Below, piece by piece: positions 22,227-33,155 of a stretch of DNA of 64,000 nucleotides. The notes beneath the pieces were generated by a model, which made no database searches, had not been told where the DNA came from, and saw nothing but the letters and a program-made list of their open reading frames with translations. The stretch lies in contig JAGTXZ010000008.1 in the NCBI GenBank assembly GCA_018398575.1, positions 930,001-994,000 on the forward strand, given 5' to 3'. Position 1 is the first letter of the stretch, and the number at the start of each line of letters is the position of its first letter. This DNA is from Ampelomyces quisqualis (taxonomy: Eukaryota > Ascomycota > Dothideomycetes > Pleosporales > Phaeosphaeriaceae). The translations under genes and the position numbers were made by a program.

Positions 22227-22571
22227 TCACCAAGCCTTGCGTTGCTTCTTCCCGTGCTTGGCCGCCGTGTACGCAGCCACACCGCAGCCCAGCCCCAGCA
22301 TCGCGACGAGCAGAAAAAGCACTATGGCTCGCGTCTTTTGCTTCTTCCACCGCATGCGTAATCTAGCTTGTTCCGTCGCAGGGTCTAGTGAAATGTAGCT
22401 GCGCCGCCAAGGTATGCTATCCAAGACATCGAATGCGTGGATGGAGGCTGGCGACGGCGGTGCAGATGTCGGATCATTTTCGGCATAGCGAGGACAGAGT
22501 GTGGTGTTCGCAAAGTCAGTGTCGTCCAAATCGCTGTAGGGCGTAAGAGGTTTGTAGTCTAGTGTGGTCAT
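22227..22571 (-). CDS. Small single-pass membrane protein, unknown function
   Basis: Intronless frame of 114 aa. The N-terminal 80 residues are hydrophilic and acidic to neutral (PLTPYSDLDDTDFANTTLCP, then a Pro/Ser stretch and DSIPWRRSYISLDPATEQ). A basic stretch (RLRMRWKKQKTR) leads into one clear transmembrane helix (AIVLFLLVAMLGLGCGVAAYTA), and the end is a short basic tail (KHGKKQRKAW). By the positive-inside rule the basic patches flank both sides, so topology is unclear. I do not recognise the family. Codon-level order and a coherent TM plan make it more likely real than chance. Confidence 0.6.
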   Translation of the reverse strand: MTTLDYKPLTPYSDLDDTDFANTTLCPRYAENDPTSAPPSPASIHAFDVLDSIPWRRSYISLDPATEQARLRMRWKKQKTRAIVLFLLVAMLGLGCGVAAYTAAKHGKKQRKAW

Positions 22572-23603
22572 GTTGGGTGTCTGGAGTAATTAGTTTGTGT
22601 TCGCTTTGATAGGATGTCGCAAGCGCTTGTGCATTTACACGAGGTATAGCTGCCGTCCTTTGACTTTGAGATTGCGGGAATGAAGGGAGGACAGGACAGA
22701 CGATGGCATTTTATCAGGGTCGTAGTTGCATTAATGAGAGTGAAACATGCTATCGGACAGGCACCCCTTGCGACGAGAGTGCATGATCTAATAGCAAGTG
22801 ACCTCTCCCATTGTAAAGCCAATGCGACATGAAACACGAAACAAGCAGGAGCACAGCAGGAAGAAGAGTATCGAGCATAGAACACCAATGAGTTCATGGT
22901 TTTTGGCTTTTGATGACCGTTTTCTATAGGTGATGCTCGTCATTTTCCCTTTTCAGCCCCGCTATCGAGTACAATCTGATGAGCCCATATCGCCTACGCT
23001 ATGTGCGACCATGCCTTTCGCATGCTGTATTTTGATCCTTGTTTCCTCCGCCCATGCCTTGAAAGAAATACAAAGCCCAGCGCGAAGCTGGGCCTGAGAA
23101 AAAGGGAATATCGAAAGTAGGGTATCTCTGCTCGCGAAAGGCAAACAACACATGCGAGTGAGCATAGTTGTCCGTTCTGCTACCCACGGTACACGGAGGC
23201 AACCCCATATTCAATTTCAGTCTGTAGATGCTTTTCGTCCCCATGTGCCGACGGCCATGACCAGGATCCTCGAATTAGATGGACTTTATATCCAAGAAGG
23301 CAGATTCTGATCTAACCGAGGGCGGTCACCGGCACAGGATGTTGATCCGGTGGTGGGTGACCTCTGCATCTCTTGACGTCGGTTGTGACATATGAAAAGC
23401 TCGAATTGGAAGAGGAACATCTTTGATATCGCAGAAAATGGAATAGACGCTTGCAAATGCTAAAGGGACGACCACACTATAACGCTGATACACACAAGTT
23501 GTTTTTTTAGTACAACGGAATTAGTAAAGACTGGTTGTACAGTCGGTGATAGATAGGTCTCGGCGATCGGATGCAGCAGCCGGACCTCAGTTGACAAAAC
23601 ATT
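22572..23603. other. Intergenic between the small membrane protein and the cyclin 3' end
   Basis: About 1 kb with no coding signature. It contains a perfect 7-bp hairpin (23075-23093) and presumably the cyclin 3' UTR. Confidence 0.45.
23074..23094. other. Short hairpin GCCCAGC-gcgaa-GCTGGGC
   Basis: A perfect 7-bp GC-rich stem (23075-23081 with 23087-23093) closing a GCGAA loop. It lies about 500 bp downstream of the cyclin stop on the minus strand, so it may fold in a long 3' UTR; function unknown. Confidence 0.5.
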
Positions 23604-24866
23604 TTACATGTGCTGCGGGTGAAGGTAGTAGTGGCCTTGGTGCACCATGTTGGCTGTATGATCCGGAGTCGGCGTAGTGGGGTATGTTGCCATGGGTTGT
23701 GACTTGACAGCATAGCCTTGTCCGAATTGAACGCCCTCGGGAGTGATGGGTGGGGTAAGACAGCCATTTAGCATGACAGCCGCGCCGTAGGGGTTCTTCT
23801 GTGGAGTCTGGGGTCCATAGGCGTCCGACAGAGGCTTCGCCTCGTCGATGGTAACAGTCGGTGGAGGTGTTGGCGGCGCAGCTGCGCGTCGAGCAATTTG
23901 AGCCTGCCGTTGGAGGAACTCATCTACAGTTGCAGAGACGTTGGACAGGTGAATCGAGGCGTACTTGCGGGACAGTACAAGGGATGGTTGGTACAAATGG
24001 TTCGATAGGCCGATCACTGTCTGAGCATCGTAAGCACCAGACCATTCGTTTGTTCGGACTTGAGGGCGAGAGAGGATGCATCGAGCTAGGGCGAGAGCAG
24101 ATCTGGCAAGCACGGACGGACGGGTGGATACGAATTCTTTGTGGAAGAGAGCGATCTCGGCAATGTAGAGAGTCATGTGCTCAACTTCCGCATCGTATGG
24201 AGCTTCGGAGAGGGCAATTTGGAGGAATGCATCCACAGTGGTATGTCCAACAACCCAGTTGAGAGTTTGTAGGACGTGCCATTCCATCTGAGTGAACATC
24301 TCGTCATCGTAAAGCGAGCAGCACATGGACTTGAGCTCTCGTACGGTAGGAACCCTGTCCTTCTTGTCACCGTACTTGGCAGCAATGAGCAGGGCAGCAC
24401 AGCCAACAAGTTGGTAATGGCGTTTGTAGACTACACGACGGGAGCAGTATCGGTCGAGGAGGTTGACAGCAAGGAAGAGGGTCTCAGGCAGCAGTTGAAA
24501 AGCGGCATGTGCTTCGGCCAAGAAGTCGAGAAGGTATGGACGCATGAACCACTGGATCTCAGTCTGAATGTCAATCGAGTTGACATCAGGCAGTGTTTGG
24601 GACTATCAAGGATTAGTTGGGGATTTAGGTGCCGAAGTAGGTGTACAAACCTCCATGTGCATCATGTGTTGCATAATGTCCTCTTGATACTCGTCGGCGG
24701 TGAGCCGAGAGAGTTCTTCCGCGATAACACGTTGCTGGATTCTTGCCATGGCTCTCTGGCGCTCACGAGCTTCTGCCCGCATGGCATAGACGCCATCCTC
24801 TTGTGATTCGACCCAGAACGAGTCGCAGTGACCGTATCGGGGCTGGGATTGTTGGTGGTACGCCAT
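23604..24866 (-). CDS. G1/S-type cyclin (Cln/Puc1-like)
   Basis: Two exons, 24866-24651 and 24602-23604, with a 48-bp intron; 404 aa. The cyclin box starts near residue 78: QTEIQWFMRPYLLDFLAEAH, ETLFLAVNLLDRYCSRRVV, YQLVGCAALLIAAKYGDKK, VPTVRELKSMCC, followed by MFTQMEWHVLQTLNW. The order of conserved Asp, Arg, Lys and Tyr positions matches cyclins that bind a Cdc28/Cdk1-type kinase, and the closest well-known relatives are fungal G1 cyclins (Puc1, Aspergillus PucA). The C-terminal 110 residues are disordered and carry several S/T-P sites (LTPPITPEG, YGPQTPQKNP), a common pattern for phosphorylation-controlled turnover. The very long gene-free upstream region would allow a long regulated leader, as for yeast CLN3 (inference). 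Confidence 0.9.
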
Positions 24867-27800
24867 GTTGGTGAATATATGGTTTGTGGTGGGTATGGTC
24901 GGGTCTTTCGATATGGTCGGCTTCTAGTGAGTGGATAGCTCCGTAGATGAACTGTATTAGAGAGTGGCGGCCTGGAAGGCAAACGGTATAAAGACAGTTG
25001 GTAGTTGAGTATGTAAAGGAAGGTCTGGAGTCCGTGGTCCTGGGTCTTGGGTGTAGGAGTGGTATTTTAACAGAGCCTGCGCCGCGTTCAATTAGCTTCC
25101 GGAAGAGGAAAAGCGGGACCACACGTCGGGTGGCAAGGAAAGGCATACCTTTGGAGAATTAAAGTATTACGGTAAAGAGCGGAAAGGTGTACAGGGACAC
25201 AACAAGGAACAGTACAAGTCGAGGAAATGAAATCCCTTGTCGCTGGCATCCAGAAGATGTGTCGGATCGGGCGGCGTCTCTTAACGTGAAGTGGATACCG
25301 CAGTGAAAGGGGAGTGGTCCTAGTGCAGAGAACGAGCTAACGACTCCGCAGGGGTGAATCGCCAAGAACTGGAATGTGACGATTCCAGGGCTGGCAATTG
25401 CAGGCTGTGCACGTGTCAGTAGTGGACAGGAGGTGAGTATGACGTGAATGGCTTACTTTGAGTCTCCTTCAGAAGGTGGTGAACCGTGTCGGTGAAGTGC
25501 TATTGCAGAAGGAATCAGTGTAAGCTCTTGAAGCTGAGACGAAAAAGTTGTTCGAAAAGAATTCCAAGGTGATGGCAGCGTGACAGCCGGTGCCGTTCCG
25601 TGAAACAGCAGCTTCCTCAACGAGACGAGCGATGAGAAGTGTAGCAGCGGATTCCGAATCGGGGCCCAGGAATCGAAGAACAATAGCTTATTACACTACG
25701 AGTTATTGAGATTGGACTTAGGGCAAATTACGGCAGCTTGGGCGGTGGCGTGGCGGGGAAATACCGGGAGCAGTCCATCACGTTGCTGCTTGGGCGCCAA
25801 CAAGCAGACCGACTGGGTCGGAGTCGTTTTGCGAACCACTTTACTTTGACATGTGTCTCGGGTGGGCCCAAGTGAAGTAGGCGCGAGACCAAAACGCAGT
25901 CAAGGGCGCGGGAGCGACGTGTGCATGGCATGCAATTTCGAGTAATGCGTTCAGATGGAGGATCGTGGAGGGGTTTGGTTGGTAAGACGCGGTTCTAGCC
26001 GACGTAAGAGAAGAGTGCAATCCAGCCTTGTGGCATGCAGCGCCCTTGGATTGTATTCCATTCCGGTTAGACCTTCCGGAGACATTTCGCGGCAACTTTT
26101 AATAACGTCTGCCAGACTGCTGCATTATCTCTTCTCAACCGTGGCGCCCTCGTGGTCTTGTTCTGGAGACTCGATCGCACCTGCATGTCCGTGGCAGGTG
26201 CCCTTCCTAATCGGGTGCGGTGGTGGGAAGGAGCGATCCGTCGAGGGAAACCCGAACCGCAAGTATATTCCAGTAGCCAATGAAAATCCGTCCAAGAACA
26301 CACAGACACCAATGAAAAAGGGAAGACAAGAAACCTACCTGTGACGGTCCACGGATGGCACAGTGTGCACAGGGTAACACGAGGCTGGGCGGACAGGAGT
26401 CGGGCTGGGCGGCGGCGTATAGGGCGGCAGCTGAGGTTCGGCGAGCGTCTCTACTTGTCTCGAGTCCAGCGAGAGGTGTCGAGAGGGGCGGGGCAGGCAA
26501 CGGGAGGTGAAGGCACTGACAGAGATCTATCGAGCACGCTTCGGGGTCCTGTTGGCGTCGAGACGGTCGGTACGGAGGAACCGATGAGCAGGAGAGGGGA
26601 GTTTTATGGAGGATGTAGCCGAAACGACTCAGCAGGACATCAGATCCAAGACTCCGTGCTCGACGGCGTGTGGGAGGAGAGGATATGGAAAGAGGGAGAG
26701 GTGAAGGGGAGGTGAGGAGAAGAGGGCGATGTCGAGACGGGCTGAAGGTTTGAAAACGAATGGCCAGCATCGCCTAGCAGGCAGAGTGGAGCCAACGCGA
26801 CCTGCTACGCTAGACCGCATCAGCGCCCCCGGGCAGCTCACAGCAAGGACACCAGCGCCATTTGGCTCCACGGACACGACTCGGTTGGCTGGGCGTGGCT
26901 TTGGAGCTGTTCCATGTGCAGTGCCAGAAACACGCTCCATTGCACGCGTCTGCTCGGTCCCGTGTATTCCGCAATTATCAACCCACTGCACGTAGCCTCC
27001 CGCCTGGGCGCACCCTGCTGCGTGCAAGTGTCTCGTCCAATGCGTCCCTGGCCGGCGCCTCAAGAACATGTTGCTTTGACACGGCCAAGACCTCCATAGG
27101 GCAGTCGTCCGGCTGCTCATCAGGCTCCTCTGAGTCTGTACAGTGCCCCTGGGACCGACTCGCGACGAGGGTACCTGGACAGCTTGTCTATCGTCATCAT
27201 GGACAATTGCTGAGACGCGTCCGTCGTTGCACGCACACGAGCCTTGCCCTTTTCGGAATTATCAGAAAATCCATCGCATCGTTGACTCCAGTGCCTCCTT
27301 TGAACGTCCGCAAGCAACCACCGTAGCTTCACACTACATACCGAGTACATGTTCCTCTGAAAATTACCCATCAGCCCCACGTTCACGCGTTTTTCGCATG
27401 GTGCGTATGCTAAAAGAGACCATCGCGCAACCTCGGTTCCAGCGGGTGTAAGCGACGTGCCACATACCTCCCCTTGCCTGCGAGCCTCAGGCTCACACCC
27501 GCGAAATACGACTTGTTTCGCCATGCTCTGACATCGCTGTCGCCGTTTCGACGCCGACGCGCTTAAGGGTTTCGAATCTTCATGCTTCTACTCCGCACCG
27601 CTTGAAGAGCATACCATGCGTCTCGTCGTTTTCTGAAATTGCCAATTCTGCAGCACAGACGGAGGCGAGTTGGGGCCAACTGCAAGCCTCTCCCAGAAGG
27701 CTTCCGCGATGACCTTCCCTTACAGGCCTCACACCCATTTGCGGGGTTGGCAAAGTTGGACTTGGCCCCGTCGCTTCTTACGAGGCGCCGCATGCAGACC

Positions 27801-30017
27801 GGGATCACGGTGACACGCGCTCCAATGTTGCAAAGTAGCAGTCAGCGCGGTGCACACAAAGTGGAGAGCATAGGTGTTGAACCGTCACTCATGCAGTAAG
27901 GAACGCGAGTTGAGTCAGCCGCCTGAAGCACAGGCGCGCCTCAGCTCTGCGTGTCTTTCGACATTGGCATCAGCAATCCCTAATATGGCCATCCGCTAAC
28001 CTCCCCTATAGCCATTAATGTGATTTGATTGCTGATGTTACATGGTTATTTACGTGGCTGGGCTATTGATGTGAATGCTCATCCTCTCATTATTCTCGAG
28101 GCGGAATCTTGTAGGCCTTTACTCCGTAGCGCTTCTCAGCATCTTTTAAACGGCCGACAAAGCGTAATCCCAGCGCAGCCAACTGCAACTCTCTTGCTTG
28201 TTTCTGATCAGCCTGCATCTTGCTTCACACTACGCTGCAGCTAAACTATCAGCCGGCATCCGCTGATCATGGACCTTCCAGCCTCCGCTGCACCTGGGCA
28301 CGGTGATTATGTCACAGTCGCGAAGAAACGCGTCTTTGGGTGAGCCTTCGATGCGCGACCACGCGTGCGCTGAAACTTTTGGGATCCAGTCTATATTTCA
28401 CCCGCTGCGGGCCTCGCTTCCTCATTTTTCACACAAGCCCAGCCGATGGAGAAGGCCGTTGCATGTACGTGCTCACCGCAAGTACTATACATTTGCAAAT
28501 TTGCTCGAGATTTTCACCACGATTCGGACCCCTGGAAGAGCGGTATGACGAGAAGTCAATTGCCTTGCTGCAGCAACGAGTTGCGCCGCCGAGATTTCAA
28601 TCAAATACTGCTGCGTGAATCGTGATACCGGCGAGGCGCTGTGAAAGGATCCCTACCCTTCGGCTTTAGTCGTCTGCGGTACTCGCCTGGACACAGCATG
28701 TTTGTCGGTTTCCTGTGCATATATGTGTGACTGATGCAGCAAACTTTTCGACAGCTCTGAACGTTGCTGCTCCAAGCCTACTGCATGTCTCAATATTCAA
28801 CGAAACGCTTATAGGCAGCGGTGACTCTGGTGAGGCGAGTTGATCAGCGGTCACAGCTTCTCACACATCTTCTCTCGTTGCACTGCTGATGACATGGTCC
28901 AAGGATGAGGCGGACATTGTCGCGGCCATACCCCAGCCCCATGCTCCATGCTCCATGGCCCAAGCTGGGCCGAAGATTCAATACCGCGAAATAGTCGCGA
29001 GAAGGCATTCTCTGCTCCTGAATGACACGCAACGCAGCGCTTGTACGCGCACCGCGCAATACCTTTTTCGACCGTTAATGCATGAAACGGTCCACACAAC
29101 GGCGGACAGTCGACCCGTGATACAAACGGCTCGAATGCACATTGTGACGACCTCAAAAAGTGCCTCGGCACAACGGGCATTTCATGACCCGCGGACGGAC
29201 CTCGGCAGGCAAAGCTAATTGTAACTTGCGTGACTTCCGCTTGTATTGCCAAAATAAACTCATTCCAAGTCGAAACTTCTTCACTATCTGTATCTGGCAA
29301 AGGGCATGGACTTTGCCAGGTTTGCATCAGACTTGTTTTTGTCTCACGATTAAGCTTGAAGAACTCATGGACAGCCAAGCTAGCATAGCCTATCTCAATC
29401 AAACAACAAGCATAGCATGATTCTCTACTGGTGCATGTCGATGTTGACTGGCAGCGCGTCGAGAGTGCTGTCGAACGTGCGGCCCGCCTGGAGGTCAAAC
29501 AGTGTGGACAGCCACAGATGAGATAGAGGTCTCCCAACTCTGTGGCTGCAAGCTCGTATTGCGTGTGCGAGACATGTGGAAAGATTGCTCACAGAGAACT
29601 CCTAGGTGTACCCTTCGAAGAACCGACCTCCTCTTGCTGGTGTCTGACAAGTTCTCTTTCAGCATAGCAGTAGCCCGGCCAGGAAAAAAAAAGGATTACT
29701 CGAAGACGGTGACGACAATGCTGGGAACGGGGGATCAGCTTTTGTGTGCCAGAGCATCGGTATAGACAGTATGGGAGGCTGCATTGCTCAACCGACGCTT
29801 GCGAGTCAGGTCGAGGTCGGTGCCGGAACAACATTTCTACCGATGTACGTACGCCCCACTTTTAAAAGTCAGCGCCAAGATCCAACTTTCGGCGCATCCT
29901 ATACGCCTTCAAGAACCATATTCGCGACACCGCATTTCCAGTAGATCCTGCTCCACAAGCTTGTGCTGAGCTCTAACAAGCGGATCTCCACCCTATAATT
30001 ATCTCTGGGATGCGAAT
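24867..30017. other. 5.1-kb gene-poor region between the divergent cyclin and UTP4 genes
   Basis: No frame here has a recognisable domain or an exon chain. The largest minus-strand frame (26207-26770, 187 codons) is Ser/Pro/Leu-rich noise from a pyrimidine-rich strand. The first 2 kb upstream of the cyclin are pyrimidine-rich on its coding strand, which fits a long 5' UTR/promoter. The middle and right part (27-30 kb) has even base composition and many stops. No tRNA, 5S rRNA or repeat family was recognised. GC content is ordinary, so it is not an RIP block. Confidence 0.5.
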
Positions 30018-32749
30018 ATGGACATCCACCGGGCTCGATTCGTGCCATTCCCATCGTCCGCAATCAATGCCCTTGCATTCTCGCATGCAGAGCCTGAACA
30101 CGGCAAGCAGGATCCCGAGTCTCTGAGGCTCGCGATTGGACGCGCAAATGGGAACATCGAAATATGGAATCCGAAGAACGGAGCGTGGCTGCAAGAGAAG
30201 GTCTTCTATGGCGGCAAAGACAGAAGTGTCGAGGGCCTAGCGTGGACACAAGATCCCGACCGTAAGAATGCAGACGGCAAGCTGATACCTGGGCGATTGA
30301 GGCTGTTCAGCATTGGTTACTCCAGCAGCGTCACTGAGTGGGATCTCGCGACAGGTCTTCCACTGCGACACTCAAGCGGCAACCACAGCGAAGTGTGGTG
30401 TTTCGCTGCGCAACCCCGACAACGAGACAAAAGCTTCCACCAAAAGCTTGTCGCCGGCTGTGCAGATGGAACAATTGTTCTATTGTCTACCGAAGACGAC
30501 GACCTTACCTTCGACCGCTTCATTTCGCGCGCAACGAACAAGAAAGCACGCGCTCTGAGCATAGCATACAAGGATAGCGACACTATCCTGGCTGGGTTCG
30601 CGGACAGTATGATCCGAGTGTTTGACACAAGGAATGGCAACGCCATACGGAACATCTCGCTCGGAAGCGGACCGGTCGGTGGTCCGAAAGAGATTCTCGT
30701 TTGGAAAGTCAAATGTCTACCGAATGGTGACTTCGTCTCCGGTGATTCCACAGGCGAAATCAGAATATACAATGGCCGAACCTACAGTCAGTTACAAAGG
30801 ATTTCAGGGCACGAAGCGGATGTACTTGACTTAGCTGTCTCTCGAGACGGGTCCAGCATCTTCAGCGCAGGTATGGACCGTCGCACTTGTTTCTACAGTA
30901 AGAGAAGATCGGTAGCGAGGACAGAAGGACAAGCTGGGCAATGGCGCAAGGTTTCACATCAAAGGTATCATCAACACGATGTCAAAGCCATGGCGACCTA
31001 CGAAGGCAGCAAGCTGAACATCGTAGTTTCCGGAGGTAGGTGTCTCCGAGCCGTGGATGTGAGGGCTAGCTAACGGCTGGTGATGTAGGCATCGATACAC
31101 AGCCGATTGTCGTTCCTTTGCGCGAATTCGGCAAGGAGCTTAGTCGTGGTCTTCCATCACTTCCTGCAGTACCACCTCTAGCCAGCGCGCCAGATGCACG
31201 TCTATTGGTTAGTTGGTGGAACACCGAAGTACGAATATGGCGTGTCAAGCCTCAGGACGATGGCATTGAGAAACCGAAAGTGATTGCGCGCTTGGCATTG
31301 CAAGGCGAGGAGAATATCACGTCAGTTGCAATCAGTAAAGACGGAGGACTACTCGCGGCATCCACTACTACCACCATCAAGCTCTTTCAACTGCTCAGAC
31401 CGCAATCAGCGGCCGGGCCTAATCTTCGCATTAGGAAGGTCGAAATGCCTCCTTTGTCAGGATCGAAAAGTGTAAGACTGTCAGCTAGTGGCAAGTGGTT
31501 GTCCGCGATCAGTGTCACCGACGATATCCAACTCGTTCGAATAGTACGGACCAACGATAAGGACGATTTACCCCGGGCTTTGAATAAGATACAGCATCTG
31601 TACCGTCTAGATCGCGGCAACGTGCCGGAAACCCAGCTTCGTGGAACCTTTGCACCCTACGAACGATCTATCGCCCATGCCGACTTTTCGGTTGATGGCA
31701 ATGTCTTCGCCGTCGTTGACCTTGCTGGATATGTGGATACATGGGTCGTGGAAGGACACGAAGACTCGACAGCGGCTGAAGTGGATGTGGATGAGTCCAA
31801 CCCAGGCAACGCCGATCACGATGAGTCTGATGACGACGAGGCTGAGTCTCAGGAGCAGATCATTTATCTCGGTCAGCACTGGATACAAAACCCCTCTGGG
31901 CATCTCATTCCTCGCCTGGACTCTTCATCGGTCTTACTCTCTTTCGAGCCCAACTCAAATGAGTCCGAACCCCAGCCCGACGGCAATCCTGCTGTACATC
32001 CTACCAGACACAACCCTCATCCGCATTCACACGAGCTGCCGAGAAAGGAGTATAGATTGCTTATAGTCTCTGCGGAGCATCAGCTGTACCTGTTCGACAT
32101 TATGGCTGGCCGCTTATCCGAGTGGTCAAGGAGGAACCCGCCATCAAGTTATCCACGCGAATACCAGCAACTCGATCTGCCCGCGAAGGGATGTATATGG
32201 GATATTAGTGAGGCCCAGCAACGAATATGGTTGTATGGCGAAAAGTGGTTATTCATGTTTGACTTGGCCAAGAATTTCTCTATCACTGGAACGGAAAACA
32301 GCATGTCATCGAAGAAGCGCAAACGCAATGGGCACAAGAACAATAGTGGTGCTGGTGATGCTATCCCTGAGCATGACGCCCCTGTCACGAAGCTGCGGAA
32401 GTTCGATGGCAGCAAGAGCAGCGAAGCTGGGGAGGCCGACTGGATCCACATCGCCAAAGCCGGCTTAAAGAACACAGATGATGAAGATGAGGAGGAGGAC
32501 AACAGCCAGTCTTTAGCTGTCTTACGACGAGGTAGCACACATGGGCAGCAGTCGAATGTGGAGGAACATGCAGACGTCGTGGAACAACACAAGCGCAGCG
32601 AGCCATGGTGGCACACGTTCAAGTATCGACCTATCCTGGGAATGTTACCGATTGGCATAGGTGCAGATCTGGCGCCAGAGGTCATCCTGGTGGAACGGCC
32701 ATCGTGGGATCTCGACCTTCCCCCGCGATTCGTTGGGTCGCATGAATAG
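30018..32749 (+). CDS. UTP4: U3 snoRNP protein Utp4 (Cirhin-type WD40)
   Basis: Two exons, 30018-31035 and 31089-32749; 892 aa. Utp4 belongs to the UtpA/t-UTP module that binds nascent pre-rRNA in the nucleolus and starts SSU-processome assembly. The start (MDIHRARFVPFPSSAINALAFS) and repeats such as RLAIGRANGNIEIWNPKNGAWLQEKVFYGG and RLRLFSIGYSSSVTEWDLATG are characteristic of the family; WD40 repeats continue through both exons. An acidic loop (about residues 565-590: DESNPGNADHDESDDDEAE) and a basic nuclear-localisation stretch (SSKKRKRNGHKNNSG) lie in the second half. The intron splits SG|GID and uses GTAGGT...TGATGTAG. It is divergent from the cyclin across a 5.1-kb gap. Confidence 0.93.
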
Positions 32750-33155
32750 TAGCATGTAATTTGAATTGTTCGAAAAGTCCGAAGAGACCTAATCATCATC
32801 CATTGCACGAGCAATTGCTCTGTACTTGTCCGGTCGGACCTTTCTCCAGTGCACTCCGGTTCTTTGTGTAGCGTGTAACAGCCTAACAGGTTAGGAACAA
32901 TCCAAAGGTACGAAGTAGTATGTATATTCTCAACATTTCGTGAACACCATTGCCTAATCTCAATGCCGCATAATGTACGGAGTATGCCCACGTCTAAACA
33001 TGTACGCGGAGTCCATGTTGAGAGCCTGAGCTGAGCGTAATGCCGCGGCTTCGGATATAACGGCCATGCGCAATCGATAAGCCGTCACTCACTACCACCG
33101 CAATGGGAACCAACTGCATCGTCGCGTCTTGTGTATCTCTTCGTTTATTGTAGCC
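32750..33155. promoter_or_regulatory. Short intergenic region, UTP4 3' end and DCAF11-like promoter
   Basis: About 400 bp in tandem orientation. It contains TACGGAGTA at 32976-32984. The promoter of the downstream WD40 gene must lie here. Confidence 0.4.

Noticed and set aside
26207..26770. 187-codon minus-strand frame
   Set aside because: Ser/Pro/Leu-rich translation of a pyrimidine-rich strand, with no domain or splice partner.
32149..32991. 280-codon minus-strand frame
   Set aside because: Antisense of the UTP4 3' part.
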